From Acidobacteriota bacterium (GTDB taxonomy: Bacteria; Acidobacteriota; Blastocatellia; UBA7656): a stretch of 64,000 bases of DNA. The first letter of the stretch is position 1, and each line of letters starts with the position of its first letter. The notes under the pieces are model-generated. The model was not told the DNA's origin. It did not search any database and saw nothing but the letters and a program-made list of their open reading frames with translations. The stretch spans positions 30,402-94,401 of the forward strand of contig JBBPIG010000001.1 of assembly GCA_038040445.1 (NCBI GenBank). The letters are read 5' to 3'. The position numbers and the translations under genes were made by a program. Shown one piece after another: positions 26,980-35,876 of this stretch.

Positions 26980-27993
26980 ATGAAAGTTCTTGCGCCAATC
27001 AGCTCATACGATGAATTGGAGATGCTCGCGGCGAGCGGGGCAGAAGAATTCTATTGCGGCGTCGTTCCGCGGGAGTGGCTCGATCGCTACACGGGAGCGG
27101 TCTGGCTGAACCGTCGCAGTCCGAAGGGCGGGAGCCTTGAAACTTTCTCCGAGTTGAAACGGCTGGTAGAAGGCTCGCACCGGCTGGGCATTCCGGTTTT
27201 CCTCACGCTCAACGCTCCGTACTACACGGCTGAACAGATGTCGTGGGTGATGGAGCTCGCTCGAGCGCTTGATGGCGAAGCAGGAATTGACGCGTTGATC
27301 GTGACCGACATCAATCTGCTGATGCAGCTATCGAAGGCGAAGCTGAACGCAGCACTGCACGTCAGCTCCGTCGCCGCGACCTTGAACACCGAAGCGATTC
27401 GCTTTCTGCTTCAGTTTGGTCCGAGCAGAATCATTCTGCCTCGAAGCCTGACCATTCCTGAGATAGAGAGGATCGTGAACGCCACTCGTGATGAAGTCGA
27501 AATCGAAGTCTTCATGCTCAACGACGGCTGCGCCTTTGAAGAAGGCTTTTGCGCGACCACTCACCATCACACGGTCGGCGCCTTCTGCACCAGTCTCTCC
27601 GAAATGGACACGGAGTTTGAACGCAGCGGCGGGCGCGAGCTTACGCGCAGGCAGAATTCGCGGCTGCGCCGAAACCTCACCGACTATCGCGAATGGATCT
27701 GGTATGTAAATGGCAACGGCTGCGGGGCAACAGCGAACGGTCTACCGTACGGGCCGTGCGGGTTGTGCGCGATTCACGACTTCCAGCGAATCGGCGTGGC
27801 TTCATTGAAGATCGTGGGCCGCGAAGCTTCGCCGTTTAAGAAGCTCGCCAGCGTGCGAATGGTTCGAGCGATCGTCGATCAGGTTCGAAGCGGGCCGGAT
27901 AAGCTGGTAGTGATCGAACGGGCGAAGTCCTTGCGCGGCGACCGCAAGCATTGCGACTCCGGATATATGTGCTACTACAAAGTTGAAGCGTGA
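26980..27993 (+). CDS. U32-family protein, UbiU-like cysteine pattern, in the qhp operon
   Basis: 337 residues, clearly U32: MKVLAPISSYDELEMLAASG, AEEFYCGV, HVSSVAATLNTEAIRFL and RIILPRSLTIPEI. The Fe-S cysteines are C184-x6-C191-x11-C203 in NDGCAFEEGFCATTHHH, plus C260 and C263 in PCGLCAIHDF, followed by VASLKIVGREAS, the usual U32 ending. C325 and C331 are extra. The pair with the preceding gene mirrors the UbiU-UbiV heterodimer. The stop overlaps a GTG that opens the repeat-bearing leader of qhpF. It may hydroxylate the gamma-subunit Trp without O2, or modify another substrate. Confidence 0.85.
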   Translation: MKVLAPISSYDELEMLAASGAEEFYCGVVPREWLDRYTGAVWLNRRSPKGGSLETFSELKRLVEGSHRLGIPVFLTLNAPYYTAEQMSWVMELARALDGEAGIDALIVTDINLLMQLSKAKLNAALHVSSVAATLNTEAIRFLLQFGPSRIILPRSLTIPEIERIVNATRDEVEIEVFMLNDGCAFEEGFCATTHHHTVGAFCTSLSEMDTEFERSGGRELTRRQNSRLRRNLTDYREWIWYVNGNGCGATANGLPYGPCGLCAIHDFQRIGVASLKIVGREASPFKKLASVRMVRAIVDQVRSGPDKLVVIERAKSLRGDRKHCDSGYMCYYKVEA

Positions 27994-28006
27994 CGAGGGT
28001 TGACGG

Positions 28007-28088
28007 CCTTGCGTCTTTGCGAGTCTTAGCGTGCTTTGCGGGAAACCGGGTTCGCGCAGAGCACGCTAAGACTCGCAAAGGCCGCAAA
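28007..28088. repeat. CTTTGCGAGTCTTAGCGTGC fold-back repeat
   Basis: The left arm 28007-28040 and right arm 28053-28088 pair around a short loop (GGAAACCGGGTT). The words CGAGTCTTAGCGTGC and GCACGCTAAGACTCG are exact complements. It is the same word family as 5636-5701 and 53588-53675. It fills the gap between the second U32 gene and qhpF and is open in the qhpF frame. Confidence 0.92.
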
Positions 28089-28094
28089 CTTCAA

Positions 28095-29885
28095 ATGAAC
28101 AACGACTATAGGCGAATCTTCGACTACATCTTTCCGTACTGGCGCAGGCTGGCGCTTGTGCTTGGGTTAAGTCTCGTCTCGACTCTTGTCGGCTTAGCTC
28201 AACCATACATAACCAAGCTGCTGATCGACGAAGCGCTACTCCGGCGCGACAGGCAAGCATTGACGATGGTCGCGGCGTTGATGGTCGTTGTGACTGTGCT
28301 CGGGTTCGCGCTGAACATAGCGAGCAGCTATCGCTATATAGCAGTATCGGCGGCGGTGTTGTTCGACATGCGGCTTGCGGTTTACAAACACCTGCAGAAG
28401 CTGTCGCCGCGGTTTTACACTCGCACGAAACTCGGAGAAATCGTTTCGCGCTTGAACAACGACATCAGCGAGGTGCAACGCGTCGCCGCCGACACGCTGC
28501 TTGCGGCCATCAGCAATTTCATTTTTCTTATTGGCAGCGTGACGATAATGGTCTGGCTCAATTGGAAGCTGTTCTTGTTGAGCATTCTGCTCATCCCTGT
28601 GTCGGTGATCGCGCTGAAGCACTATCGCCAGAAGCTCACCGACAGAGTGAGAGAGATGCGCGAGCGCAGCGCCGACATCGGAAGCTTTCTGATCGAGAGT
28701 TTGATGGGCATGCGTCTGGTCGTGACGTCAAACACTCAGGACACGGAAGTCGCTCGATTTCGGCAGAAGAACCAAGGCTTCGTCGACGCGCTGCTATCGA
28801 TGCAACTCGTATCTTACTTCGCCGGTGTGCTGCCGGGAACGGTGCTGACGCTGAGCACCGCGCTGGTGTTCCTCTATGGCGGCAAGCTGGTCATCGACGG
28901 CGTGATGGAACTCGGCTCGCTGGTGGCGTTCATGGCTTATCACATGCGCCTGCTTGCGCCGGTGCAGAATCTGATGGGGCTTTACACTAGTATTGCTACT
29001 GCGCGCGTGTCCTTGAATCGAGTATTCGAGATACTTGACACCCCGGTCGAAGTGAATGACGCGCCCGATGCCGTCGCGCTTCAGGCTGTAAGAGGTGAGA
29101 TCGAGTTCGACGACGTCACGCTCAAGTACGATCGCGACACTGTAGTCCTTGACGCGGTGAGCTTCAAGATTCCTGCCGGTTCGCTTTGCGCGATTGCCGG
29201 GCCAAGCGGAGTCGGCAAATCGACGGTAGCCGACTTGTTGCTTCGATTTTACGATCCACAAGCCGGCACGATTCGGCTGGACGGTCACGACCTGCGCGAT
29301 ATTCGGCTTGTCGATTTGCGCAGAGAGGTTGTTCTCGTCGAGCAGACGGCTTTCCTGTTCAACGCAACCATCGCCGAGAACATAAGGTACGGCCGGCCCG
29401 AAGCGACTCGAGAAGAAATCATTCGAGCTGCGAAGGCGGCCTCCATAGATGGTTTCATTCGCGCATTGCCGGACGGCTACGACACAGAGGTCGGCGAGCG
29501 AGGGCAGGCGCTTTCGGCGGGCGAGCGCCAGCGCGTCGCTCTAGCGCGCGCTCTTTTGAGAGACCCCGCGGTGCTGGTCCTCGACGAGCCAACCGCCTCG
29601 GTCGATCCGATCACCGAGCAGACGATAGCCGCCGAGCTTGCGTCGGTGATGCGAGGGCGCACGACGGTGGTCATATCTCACCGGCTGTCGCTGATCGAAC
29701 GCGCCGACTGGGTGATAGTGATAGACGACGGCAAAGTGATCGAGACGGGCCGGCCTGCCGAACTACTAGCGAGCGGCAAGGCGCTCGCGACCCTGTTCTC
29801 CTACCTGCCCCAGGAAGCAAATGATCCGCGTGAATCCGTCAAATCAGTGTCATCCGTGGTCTATCGAAGGAACGAAACGAAATAG
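28095..29885 (+). CDS. qhpF: ABC transporter (permease-ATPase fusion) of the qhp operon
   Basis: 596 residues from ATG 28095; a GTG at 27990 would add 35 repeat-encoded residues. Six membrane helices ([15 protein letters not shown] onward) are followed by the nucleotide-binding domain: Walker [10 protein letters not shown]-loop VEQTAFLFN, signature LSAGERQRV and Walker [14 protein letters not shown]. QhpF is thought to export the modified gamma subunit. The C-terminal tail [20 protein letters not shown] is encoded by the left arm of a fold-back repeat and is not part of the transporter fold. The next gene is the protease qhpE. Confidence 0.92.
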   Translation: MNNDYRRIFDYIFPYWRRLALVLGLSLVSTLVGLAQPYITKLLIDEALLRRDRQALTMVAALMVVVTVLGFALNIASSYRYIAVSAAVLFDMRLAVYKHLQKLSPRFYTRTKLGEIVSRLNNDISEVQRVAADTLLAAISNFIFLIGSVTIMVWLNWKLFLLSILLIPVSVIALKHYRQKLTDRVREMRERSADIGSFLIESLMGMRLVVTSNTQDTEVARFRQKNQGFVDALLSMQLVSYFAGVLPGTVLTLSTALVFLYGGKLVIDGVMELGSLVAFMAYHMRLLAPVQNLMGLYTSIATARVSLNRVFEILDTPVEVNDAPDAVALQAVRGEIEFDDVTLKYDRDTVVLDAVSFKIPAGSLCAIAGPSGVGKSTVADLLLRFYDPQAGTIRLDGHDLRDIRLVDLRREVVLVEQTAFLFNATIAENIRYGRPEATREEIIRAAKAASIDGFIRALPDGYDTEVGERGQALSAGERQRVALARALLRDPAVLVLDEPTASVDPITEQTIAAELASVMRGRTTVVISHRLSLIERADWVIVIDDGKVIETGRPAELLASGKALATLFSYLPQEANDPRESVKSVSSVVYRRNETK

Positions 29886-29922
29886 ACCACGGATGACACT
29901 GATTTGACGGATTCACACGGAT
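29824..29922. repeat. GTCATCCGTGGTCTAT fold-back repeat overlapping qhpF 3' end
   Basis: The left arm 29824-29864 and right arm 29882-29922 are complementary along 41 bases with very few mismatches, around a 17-nt loop. It is the same family as 7584-7690. The left arm is coding in qhpF; the right arm lies just before the qhpE start. Confidence 0.95.
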
Positions 29923-29944
29923 TCTTCATCGGGGTCTAAATTTC

Positions 29945-30679
29945 GTGGAGACGATCGAGAAACTCACATTAGTGCGCGAACCCTTTGCTAGCTACACCGG
30001 CCGAGGCGTTAAGGTCGCAGTCATCGATAGCGGAGTCAACCCCGCTCACCCCCACGTCGGCGGTGTGGCCGGCGGCGCGAGAATAACCGCGAGCGAAGCG
30101 GACTCTTCGAACGATTATCTGGACTTCATCGGTCACGGCACCGCCGTCGCAGGGGCGATTCGTGAAAAGGCGCCCGATGCGCAGCTCTACGCCGTCAAGG
30201 TCTTTGACCGCGCGCTGACAACTAACATCGAAGCGATCATCAAAGCGATCGATTGGTGTGTCGAGAATCAAATCGATGTCATCAACTTGAGCCTGGGCAC
30301 CGTGAACCTGGAGCATCGGGATAAGATCGAGAGGGCCGTCGCGCGCGCCGCAGAGAAGGGATCTGTTCTTGTCGCGGCGCGCGAGATGTCCGACAAGTCG
30401 TCCTTGCCCGGCTGTCTTTCATCGGTTATCGGTGTGACTGCGGATTGGGAGTGCGCGCGTGACCGCTATGACGTGAATCGCTCGGATGTCGATCCGGTGT
30501 TCATCGCGTCTGCATACCCTCGCGATATCCCGGGCGTGTCGCGTGAGCGCAATCTGAACGGCATCAGCTTTGCGGTGGCGAATATGACCGGCTTCGTGGC
30601 GCGCGCGAGAGAGTTCGCGCCCAATGCTTCGATTGATCAGCTCAAGCGCTTGCTGGTCGAAGAGTCAACGAACGAATGA
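29945..30679 (+). CDS. qhpE: Subtilisin-like leader peptidase QhpE
   Basis: 244 residues, no signal peptide, so cytoplasmic. The S8 triad is Asp in VAVIDSGVNP, His in DFIGHGTAVAG and Ser in LNGISFAVANMTG. It is shorter than secreted subtilisins because there is no prodomain, as known for QhpE, which cuts the leader from the cross-linked gamma subunit. GTG 29945 is the only start close to the core. The stop overlaps the next ATG (ATGA), coupling it to the formylglycine enzyme gene. Confidence 0.92.
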   Translation: METIEKLTLVREPFASYTGRGVKVAVIDSGVNPAHPHVGGVAGGARITASEADSSNDYLDFIGHGTAVAGAIREKAPDAQLYAVKVFDRALTTNIEAIIKAIDWCVENQIDVINLSLGTVNLEHRDKIERAVARAAEKGSVLVAAREMSDKSSLPGCLSSVIGVTADWECARDRYDVNRSDVDPVFIASAYPRDIPGVSRERNLNGISFAVANMTGFVARAREFAPNASIDQLKRLLVEESTNE

Positions 30680-31851
30680 AGAAGGCGATGCAATCAGCGA
30701 ATGAAAGGAGCAACGCATCATCGGCTCGCTCAAGGCCCCGGCTGTTGTACGGCGTCGCTGTAGTTCTCACTTTGGCCGCGTCAATCGCATTCTTCCTTGG
30801 CAAGGATAAGTGGTTGGCCCAGCGGCGGGATGCTTCGCACCCGGCTCAACACTCAGGCGGTCACGGCTCCAGCGCAAAGCAGCCGGATGCGGAATCAGCC
30901 GCGCTTGTCAGCATAAGCAGCACACCGCCGCCCGGCACGGCGCCGGATGGCATGGTCTGGATTCCCGGCGGGACGTTCTGGATGGGTTGCGATGACTGCG
31001 ATATGCCGGACACGCAGCCCGTGCATCTGGTTGCCGTGGATGGCTTCTGGGTGGACAGCACACCGGTGACGAACGGCCAGTTCGCGCAGTTCGTGAAAGC
31101 CACCGGTTACGTCACAATCGCGGAACGCAAGCCAGATCCGAAAGACTACCCCGGAGTGGATCCGGGTAAGCTTGTCGCCGGCTCGGCGGTGTTCTCTCCT
31201 CCCGCGAAGGATGTGGCTCTTGACGACATAAGGCAGTGGTGGGGATACGTGCCGGGCGCGAGTTGGAAGCACCCGGAAGGTCCCGCCAGCACGATAGAAG
31301 GCCGTGAGGATCATCCGGTAGTGCATATCGCTTGGGAGGACGCGGTCGCTTATGCGAAGTGGGCAGGGAAGCGTTTGCCAACCGAAGCGGAGTTCGAGTT
31401 TGCCGCGCGCGGCGGAATGGATCGCAACCGTTACGCGTGGGGCAACGAGTTGAAGCCGGGCGGCAAGTGGTTAGCGAACATCTGGCAGGGCCGCTTTCCT
31501 ACAAACGACCTTGCCGAAGACGGTTATCAGCGCACGTCGCCGGTTACCGCTTTTCCGGCTAACGGCTTCGGCCTGTGCGACGTGGGCGGCAATGTTTGGC
31601 AATGGTGCGCCGATTGGTATCGCCCCGATTATTTCGCGACGCTGGCGGCGAGCGGAGTGAGTAGGAATCCGCAAGGTCCGGCGGATAGCTACGATCCTCA
31701 GGAGCCGGGAATCGCCAAGCGCGTGCAGAAGGGCGGCTCTTTCTTGTGCAGCGACCGCTATTGCTCGCGGTACCTAGTCGGGAGCCGAGGCCGAGGCGCC
31801 GTTGACAGCGGAGGATCGAATACTGGTTTTCGGTGTGTGAAATCGCAGTAA
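30676..31851 (+). CDS. Membrane-anchored formylglycine-generating enzyme (SUMF1 family)
   Basis: 391 residues. A membrane helix (LLYGVAVVLTLAASIAFFLG, residues about 24-43) precedes the FGE fold: GMVWIPGGTFWMGCDDCD, VDGFWVDSTPVTNGQFAQFV, HPVVHIAWEDAVAYAKWAGK and RLPTEAEFEFAARGG. The copper-site Cys are C357 and C362 in FLCSDRYCSRY, and the end is NTGFRC. This Cys pair marks true FGE, which converts the sulfatase Cys to formylglycine. The likely client is the sulfatase at 33077. The anchor suggests it works outside the cytoplasm. It is translationally coupled to qhpE, which is unexpected. A PvdO-like oxidase role is a less likely alternative. Confidence 0.88.
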   Translation: MKKAMQSANERSNASSARSRPRLLYGVAVVLTLAASIAFFLGKDKWLAQRRDASHPAQHSGGHGSSAKQPDAESAALVSISSTPPPGTAPDGMVWIPGGTFWMGCDDCDMPDTQPVHLVAVDGFWVDSTPVTNGQFAQFVKATGYVTIAERKPDPKDYPGVDPGKLVAGSAVFSPPAKDVALDDIRQWWGYVPGASWKHPEGPASTIEGREDHPVVHIAWEDAVAYAKWAGKRLPTEAEFEFAARGGMDRNRYAWGNELKPGGKWLANIWQGRFPTNDLAEDGYQRTSPVTAFPANGFGLCDVGGNVWQWCADWYRPDYFATLAASGVSRNPQGPADSYDPQEPGIAKRVQKGGSFLCSDRYCSRYLVGSRGRGAVDSGGSNTGFRCVKSQ

Positions 31852-31957
31852 GGAGTCTCAAGTCTTACGGCAGTCAGGTTGCACAAACCGAATCTTCAGC
31901 TCAGCCGAAACAATGGTCGAACGTTCTATCGTGATTCAATCGTGAAGGAGGTGACGG

Positions 31958-32986
31958 ATGTCTGGTTTGAAGGCCCGCAGCGGATCGATTGTAGCCATCG
32001 TCGTTATGTGCATTGCGCTGGTCGTACCGGCCCGGCCCGCGGAATATAGGGTCTGGGTGTTCGCGACTTTCGAAGACACGCCAGAGGGACTGGCCGTCGA
32101 TGCCAGCGGCAACATTTACGCAGCGCTGTTCCACACCGGGAAGATCATGAAGCTCACGCCCGACGGCAAGAAGGAAGTCATCGCCGTCGTGCCGTCTGAG
32201 AAGGATGCCAGCAAGGGTGATACTGTAGGGATCGACTTGGACAAGGACGGGAACATCTACGTTGCCTACAAGCAGAACTCGCCGAAATACGAGGCTAACA
32301 ACTTGAACGACCCGCAGCACGCTGCTTGCCGTGATGCCACCGTCACCCTGAGCGGGGTCTACAAGATCGACAACAAAACACGGCGTGTCACGGCGCTGGC
32401 GACTCGTGCCGACGGATGGGCCTTCTGCTTGCCTGATGACGTTGAGATTGATTCGAGTGGCAACATCTATCTCAGCGATCTGACTTATTCAGGGATTTGG
32501 AAGATCTCGCCAGACGGCAAGCAGGTCAAGATGTGGTCCTCGCATCCGCTCTTGAACTGGTCATCAACACCCTATTCTGGTTTCCCGCTCGGGGTCAACG
32601 TGCTAGTCATGGACAAAGATGAAAAGAACATCTACGCGGCTACCGATGGCGAGCCCATGATCCTGAAGATCCCGATCAAGCCAGATGGCTCGGCGGGCGA
32701 GCCTGCGATAATTTCGCGCGGTCATTCACCGTTTGACGGCATAGAGCTCGACGACCGTGGCAACATCTATGTGTCTGAGATCCTGCGCAGCGAGATATGG
32801 GTGCTGTCGCCTGACGGCTCGCAGCGTATGCTGGTCGCCAACAAGCGCACCGCGCCGCTCGACAACAATACCAGTTTGATTTGGCACAAGGGCATGCTCT
32901 GCACGGCCAATCTCGGCTTCGCGCATGCGAAAGTTGAGGACGCGGCCAAGACCATCGTATGCGTTAGCGGATTCGACCGGCCATAG
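31958..32986 (+). CDS. Secreted SMP-30/NHL-type beta-propeller protein
   Basis: 342 residues. A signal peptide (SIVAIVVMCIALVVPARPA) is followed by propeller repeats: EGLAVDASGNIYAALFHTGK, VGIDLDKDGNIYVAY, DDVEIDSSGNIYLSDLTYSG and DGIELDDRGNIYVSEILRSE. Such D-x-x-GNIY repeats occur in SMP-30/gluconolactonase and NHL proteins. Substrate or partner is unknown. AAGGAGGTG upstream of ATG 31958 is a strong ribosome site. It lies between the FGE and sulfatase genes and may act with them. Confidence 0.8.
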   Translation: MSGLKARSGSIVAIVVMCIALVVPARPAEYRVWVFATFEDTPEGLAVDASGNIYAALFHTGKIMKLTPDGKKEVIAVVPSEKDASKGDTVGIDLDKDGNIYVAYKQNSPKYEANNLNDPQHAACRDATVTLSGVYKIDNKTRRVTALATRADGWAFCLPDDVEIDSSGNIYLSDLTYSGIWKISPDGKQVKMWSSHPLLNWSSTPYSGFPLGVNVLVMDKDEKNIYAATDGEPMILKIPIKPDGSAGEPAIISRGHSPFDGIELDDRGNIYVSEILRSEIWVLSPDGSQRMLVANKRTAPLDNNTSLIWHKGMLCTANLGFAHAKVEDAAKTIVCVSGFDRP

Positions 32987-33076
32987 CTGAATTGACCGGT
33001 CGTTCCGTTTGCGGCTTGTCGCGCAGTTGCTACAATCTCACCCTAATTGAAATGAAGACGAAAGCAGGAGTTCGAC

Positions 33077-35455
33077 ATGAATAGAACTAAGATGTCGGTT
33101 CTAGCGCCGATCAAAATCGCGGCACTGGCGATGGCGCTAGCGGCGGTCTTTATGCTCGGCCACGGCTTGAGCACAGCAACGGAGCAGCAACAGGAGCCGC
33201 AGCGCAGCAGCATTGGCCGATCTTACAAAGACTCGAAGCCGGCGTGGGAGTTGCCGCCTCAACCGCCTAAGGGCGCGCCTAACGTCATCTACCTGGTTCT
33301 CGACGACGTGGGCTACGCGCAACTTGGCTGCTACGGCTCGGAGATTCAGACGCCGAACCTTGATCGGCTGGCCGCGGGCGGGTTGCGCTACAGCAACTTT
33401 CACACGACCTCGCTGTGCTCGCCGTCGCGCGCGGCTTTGTTGACCGGGCACAACCATCACAGCAACCATCTTGGGGTAATAACCGAGGCCGCGACCGGCT
33501 ATCCCGGCTACGACGGCCGGATGCCGCGAAGTCAGGCGACGATCGCCGAGATATTGAAGCAGACTGGCTACAGCACATTCTACGTTGGCAAGTGGCACCA
33601 GGCGCCGCTATCAGAAACAAGCGACGCGGGCCCTTACGACCATTGGCCGCTTGGAATGGGCTTCGAGCGGTTCTACGGCTTTTTGGGCGGCGAGACAAAC
33701 CAGTGGTTTCCCGATCTGGTCTACGACAATCACCGCGTCGAGCGTCCGCAGCGGCCGGGCTATCACTTGACTGAAGACTTGACCGACCGGGCGATTCAGT
33801 TCATCACCGAACAGAAGCAGGTCACACCCGACAAACCCTTCTTCCTCAATCTGGCCTACGGCGCCGGTCACGCTCCTCATCACGTCGCCAGGAAGTACAT
33901 CGAGATGTACCGAGGCAAGTTCGATAAGGGATGGGACAAGGTTCGCGAGGAAACGCTCGCTCGGCAGAAGCAAATGGGCATCGTACCGGCCAATGCTCAG
34001 CTTGCGCCTCGCAACTCTGATGTTAAGGCCTGGGCCGAGCTATCCAACGATGAACGGCGATTGTACGCGCGGATGGAAGAGGTCTACGCCGGGTTCCTGA
34101 CTCACTGTGACGAAAACATCGGCCGGTTGCTTAGTTTTCTCAACGAGGGAAACCTGATCGAGAACACTCTGTTGGTCGTCGTCTCCGACAACGGCGCGAG
34201 TCAGGAGGGCCGCGAGGCCGGCTCGTTCAATGAGAGTCTGTACTTCAACCAGATTCCCGAAAACCTCGAGATGAATCTGAAGCTGATTGATGAGCTGGGC
34301 GGGCCAATGACCTATCCGCACTACCCGCTCGGATGGGCGATGGCCGGCAACACGCCGTTCAAGCGCTACAAGCAGGAGACGCACGCGGGTGGAATCACCG
34401 ACCCGTTGATCATTCACTGGCCGAAGACGATAAAAGAGAAGGGAGGCATTCGGAGCCAGTATCATCACATGATCGACATCACGCCAACGGTGCTCGAGAT
34501 GATCGGGCTTCAACAGCCGCGAGTGGTGAATGGCGTCGATCAGCGGCCGATGGACGGACTGAGCATGGCTTACACCTTTAGCGACGCGAAGGCGCCAAGC
34601 CGGCGTGAGACTCAGTACTACGAGATGCTCGGCCACCGCGCGATCTACTACAAAGGGTGGAACGCCGTCGCTGTGCACGCGCGCGGCGATGACTTCGACA
34701 AGGACCGCTGGGAGCTTTACAACATTGACGAAGACTTTTCTGAGAGCAACGATCTGGCGGCGCAGAATCCCGGCAAGCTGCGCGAGATGGTCGAACGATG
34801 GTGGAGCGAGGCGGGAAGGTACAACGTCTTGCCGCTCGACGATCGAGGGGTCATACGCTCGCTAGAGCAGCCGGCGACCAATCGTCCGAGCACGATCGTG
34901 ACTTACTACCCGGGGATGTCATCGGTGCCCAGAGGCAACATGCTGAACTTCCGCAACCGCTCGTACAGCATAACCGCTGAGGTCGAGGTTCCGCGGAGCG
35001 GCGCCGACGGCGTGCTGCTCTCGTTCGGAGGGCGCTTTGGCGGGTTCAGCTTGTTCATGCAAAGTCATCGGCTGAGCTACGTTTACAACTGGGTTGGCCT
35101 CGAGCGCTACACGGTGACTTCGACAGAAGCTGCGCCTGCAGGATCAGTGAAGCTGCGAGTCGAGTTCACGAGTGCCGGCCCGAGCAGTGGGACAGCGGCG
35201 CTGTTCATCAATGACAAGCGCGTCGGCGAAGGGAAGATCGCGCGTCTGGTTCCTGTGACATTCGGACTGAGTGAAGGTCTGACGGTGGGCCGCGATCCCT
35301 CGACCCCGGTTACGGAGAGCTATCAGTCACCGTTCGAGTTCACCGGAAAGATTAAGAAAGTTGTGATGGAACTGAAGGAAGATCCTAAGCAGGCTCAGTC
35401 GAGCACTGTACGGCTTATGGATGAACGCGAGAAGAAGAGCTATGGCAAGAAGTAG
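33077..35455 (+). CDS. Secreted arylsulfatase (formylglycine type)
   Basis: 792 residues with an N-terminal signal (IAALAMALAAVFMLGHGLS). The metal-binding YLVLDDVGYAQLGCYG and sulfatase signature C114-S-P-S-R-A-ALLTGHNHH are intact, so C114 is the formylglycine site. Further sulfatase parts are VGKWHQAP, FLNLAYGAGHAPHH, VVVSDNGASQEG and GGITDPLIIHWP. A C-terminal beta-sandwich (about residues 620-770) follows. It hydrolyses a sulfate ester outside the cytoplasm; the substrate is unknown. The FGE at 30676 is the likely activator. GCAGGAG at 33064-33070 precedes ATG 33077. Confidence 0.94.
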   Translation: MNRTKMSVLAPIKIAALAMALAAVFMLGHGLSTATEQQQEPQRSSIGRSYKDSKPAWELPPQPPKGAPNVIYLVLDDVGYAQLGCYGSEIQTPNLDRLAAGGLRYSNFHTTSLCSPSRAALLTGHNHHSNHLGVITEAATGYPGYDGRMPRSQATIAEILKQTGYSTFYVGKWHQAPLSETSDAGPYDHWPLGMGFERFYGFLGGETNQWFPDLVYDNHRVERPQRPGYHLTEDLTDRAIQFITEQKQVTPDKPFFLNLAYGAGHAPHHVARKYIEMYRGKFDKGWDKVREETLARQKQMGIVPANAQLAPRNSDVKAWAELSNDERRLYARMEEVYAGFLTHCDENIGRLLSFLNEGNLIENTLLVVVSDNGASQEGREAGSFNESLYFNQIPENLEMNLKLIDELGGPMTYPHYPLGWAMAGNTPFKRYKQETHAGGITDPLIIHWPKTIKEKGGIRSQYHHMIDITPTVLEMIGLQQPRVVNGVDQRPMDGLSMAYTFSDAKAPSRRETQYYEMLGHRAIYYKGWNAVAVHARGDDFDKDRWELYNIDEDFSESNDLAAQNPGKLREMVERWWSEAGRYNVLPLDDRGVIRSLEQPATNRPSTIVTYYPGMSSVPRGNMLNFRNRSYSITAEVEVPRSGADGVLLSFGGRFGGFSLFMQSHRLSYVYNWVGLERYTVTSTEAAPAGSVKLRVEFTSAGPSSGTAALFINDKRVGEGKIARLVPVTFGLSEGLTVGRDPSTPVTESYQSPFEFTGKIKKVVMELKEDPKQAQSSTVRLMDEREKKSYGKK

Positions 35456-35710
35456 AGTCAAAAAGCAACGAGATCCGCTGCCAGAGCAGTTCAATAGCCT
35501 CGATGACGCGGTGGAATTCTGGGATACGCACAGCATCGCCGATTACGAAGAAGCTTGGAAGGATGTGCAATGCGAGATTGATATAAAGCGGCGCACATAT
35601 CAGATCTCAGTCGATAGCAGCCTATATCAGAAATTGCGCCATGCTGCGCGCGAGCGAGCGTATCGGCCGAGACGTTGGTAAACCTTTGGCTGCAAGAAAA
35701 AGTATCATAG
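35442..35710 (+). pseudogene. CopG-type antitoxin gene with a 1-bp frameshift
   Basis: ATG 35442 (inside the sulfatase 3' end) gives EQFNSLDDAVEFWDTHSIAD, then QISVDSSLYQKLRHAARER, and a premature stop at 35679-35681. In another frame from about 35658 the expected end appears: SVSAETLVNLWLQEKVS, stop 35708-35710. One base is missing near CGAGCG. The EFWDTHS start and ribbon-helix-helix ending are typical of CopG/BrnA-like antitoxins. No toxin gene is next to it. A sequence error is possible. Confidence 0.75.
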
Positions 35711-35753
35711 GCCTCGATTCAAGTAGCATGGCTGCCTCGGCTGCGTCGCAGTT

Positions 35754-35843
35754 ATGAAATCGAGAAAGAAGCCGGCGAAGAAGCAGCCTACTGAAGAAGA
35801 AATAGACAGGATCGTAGAATCGCACGCGCAGGCTGAAGCCTGA
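35754..35843 (+). CDS. Very short ORF resembling an antitoxin N-terminus, possibly a remnant
   Basis: 29 residues: MKSRKKPAKKQPTEEEIDRI then VESHAQAEA and a stop. The basic start followed by TEEEIDRIVES resembles the start of small antitoxins. It ends in the word GGCTGAAGCCTGAACTCTGAACC, a dispersed repeat, so it may have been truncated. It may not be translated. Confidence 0.35.
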   Translation: MKSRKKPAKKQPTEEEIDRIVESHAQAEA

Positions 35844-35876
35844 ACTCTGAACCAAGGTTCTTGGGAGGGATGTCAA

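Noticed and set aside
26037-27993. Collagenase-like U32 peptidases
   Set aside because: The Fe-S cysteine patterns and pairing match the UbiU/UbiV group rather than a protease, and the operon already has the protease QhpE.
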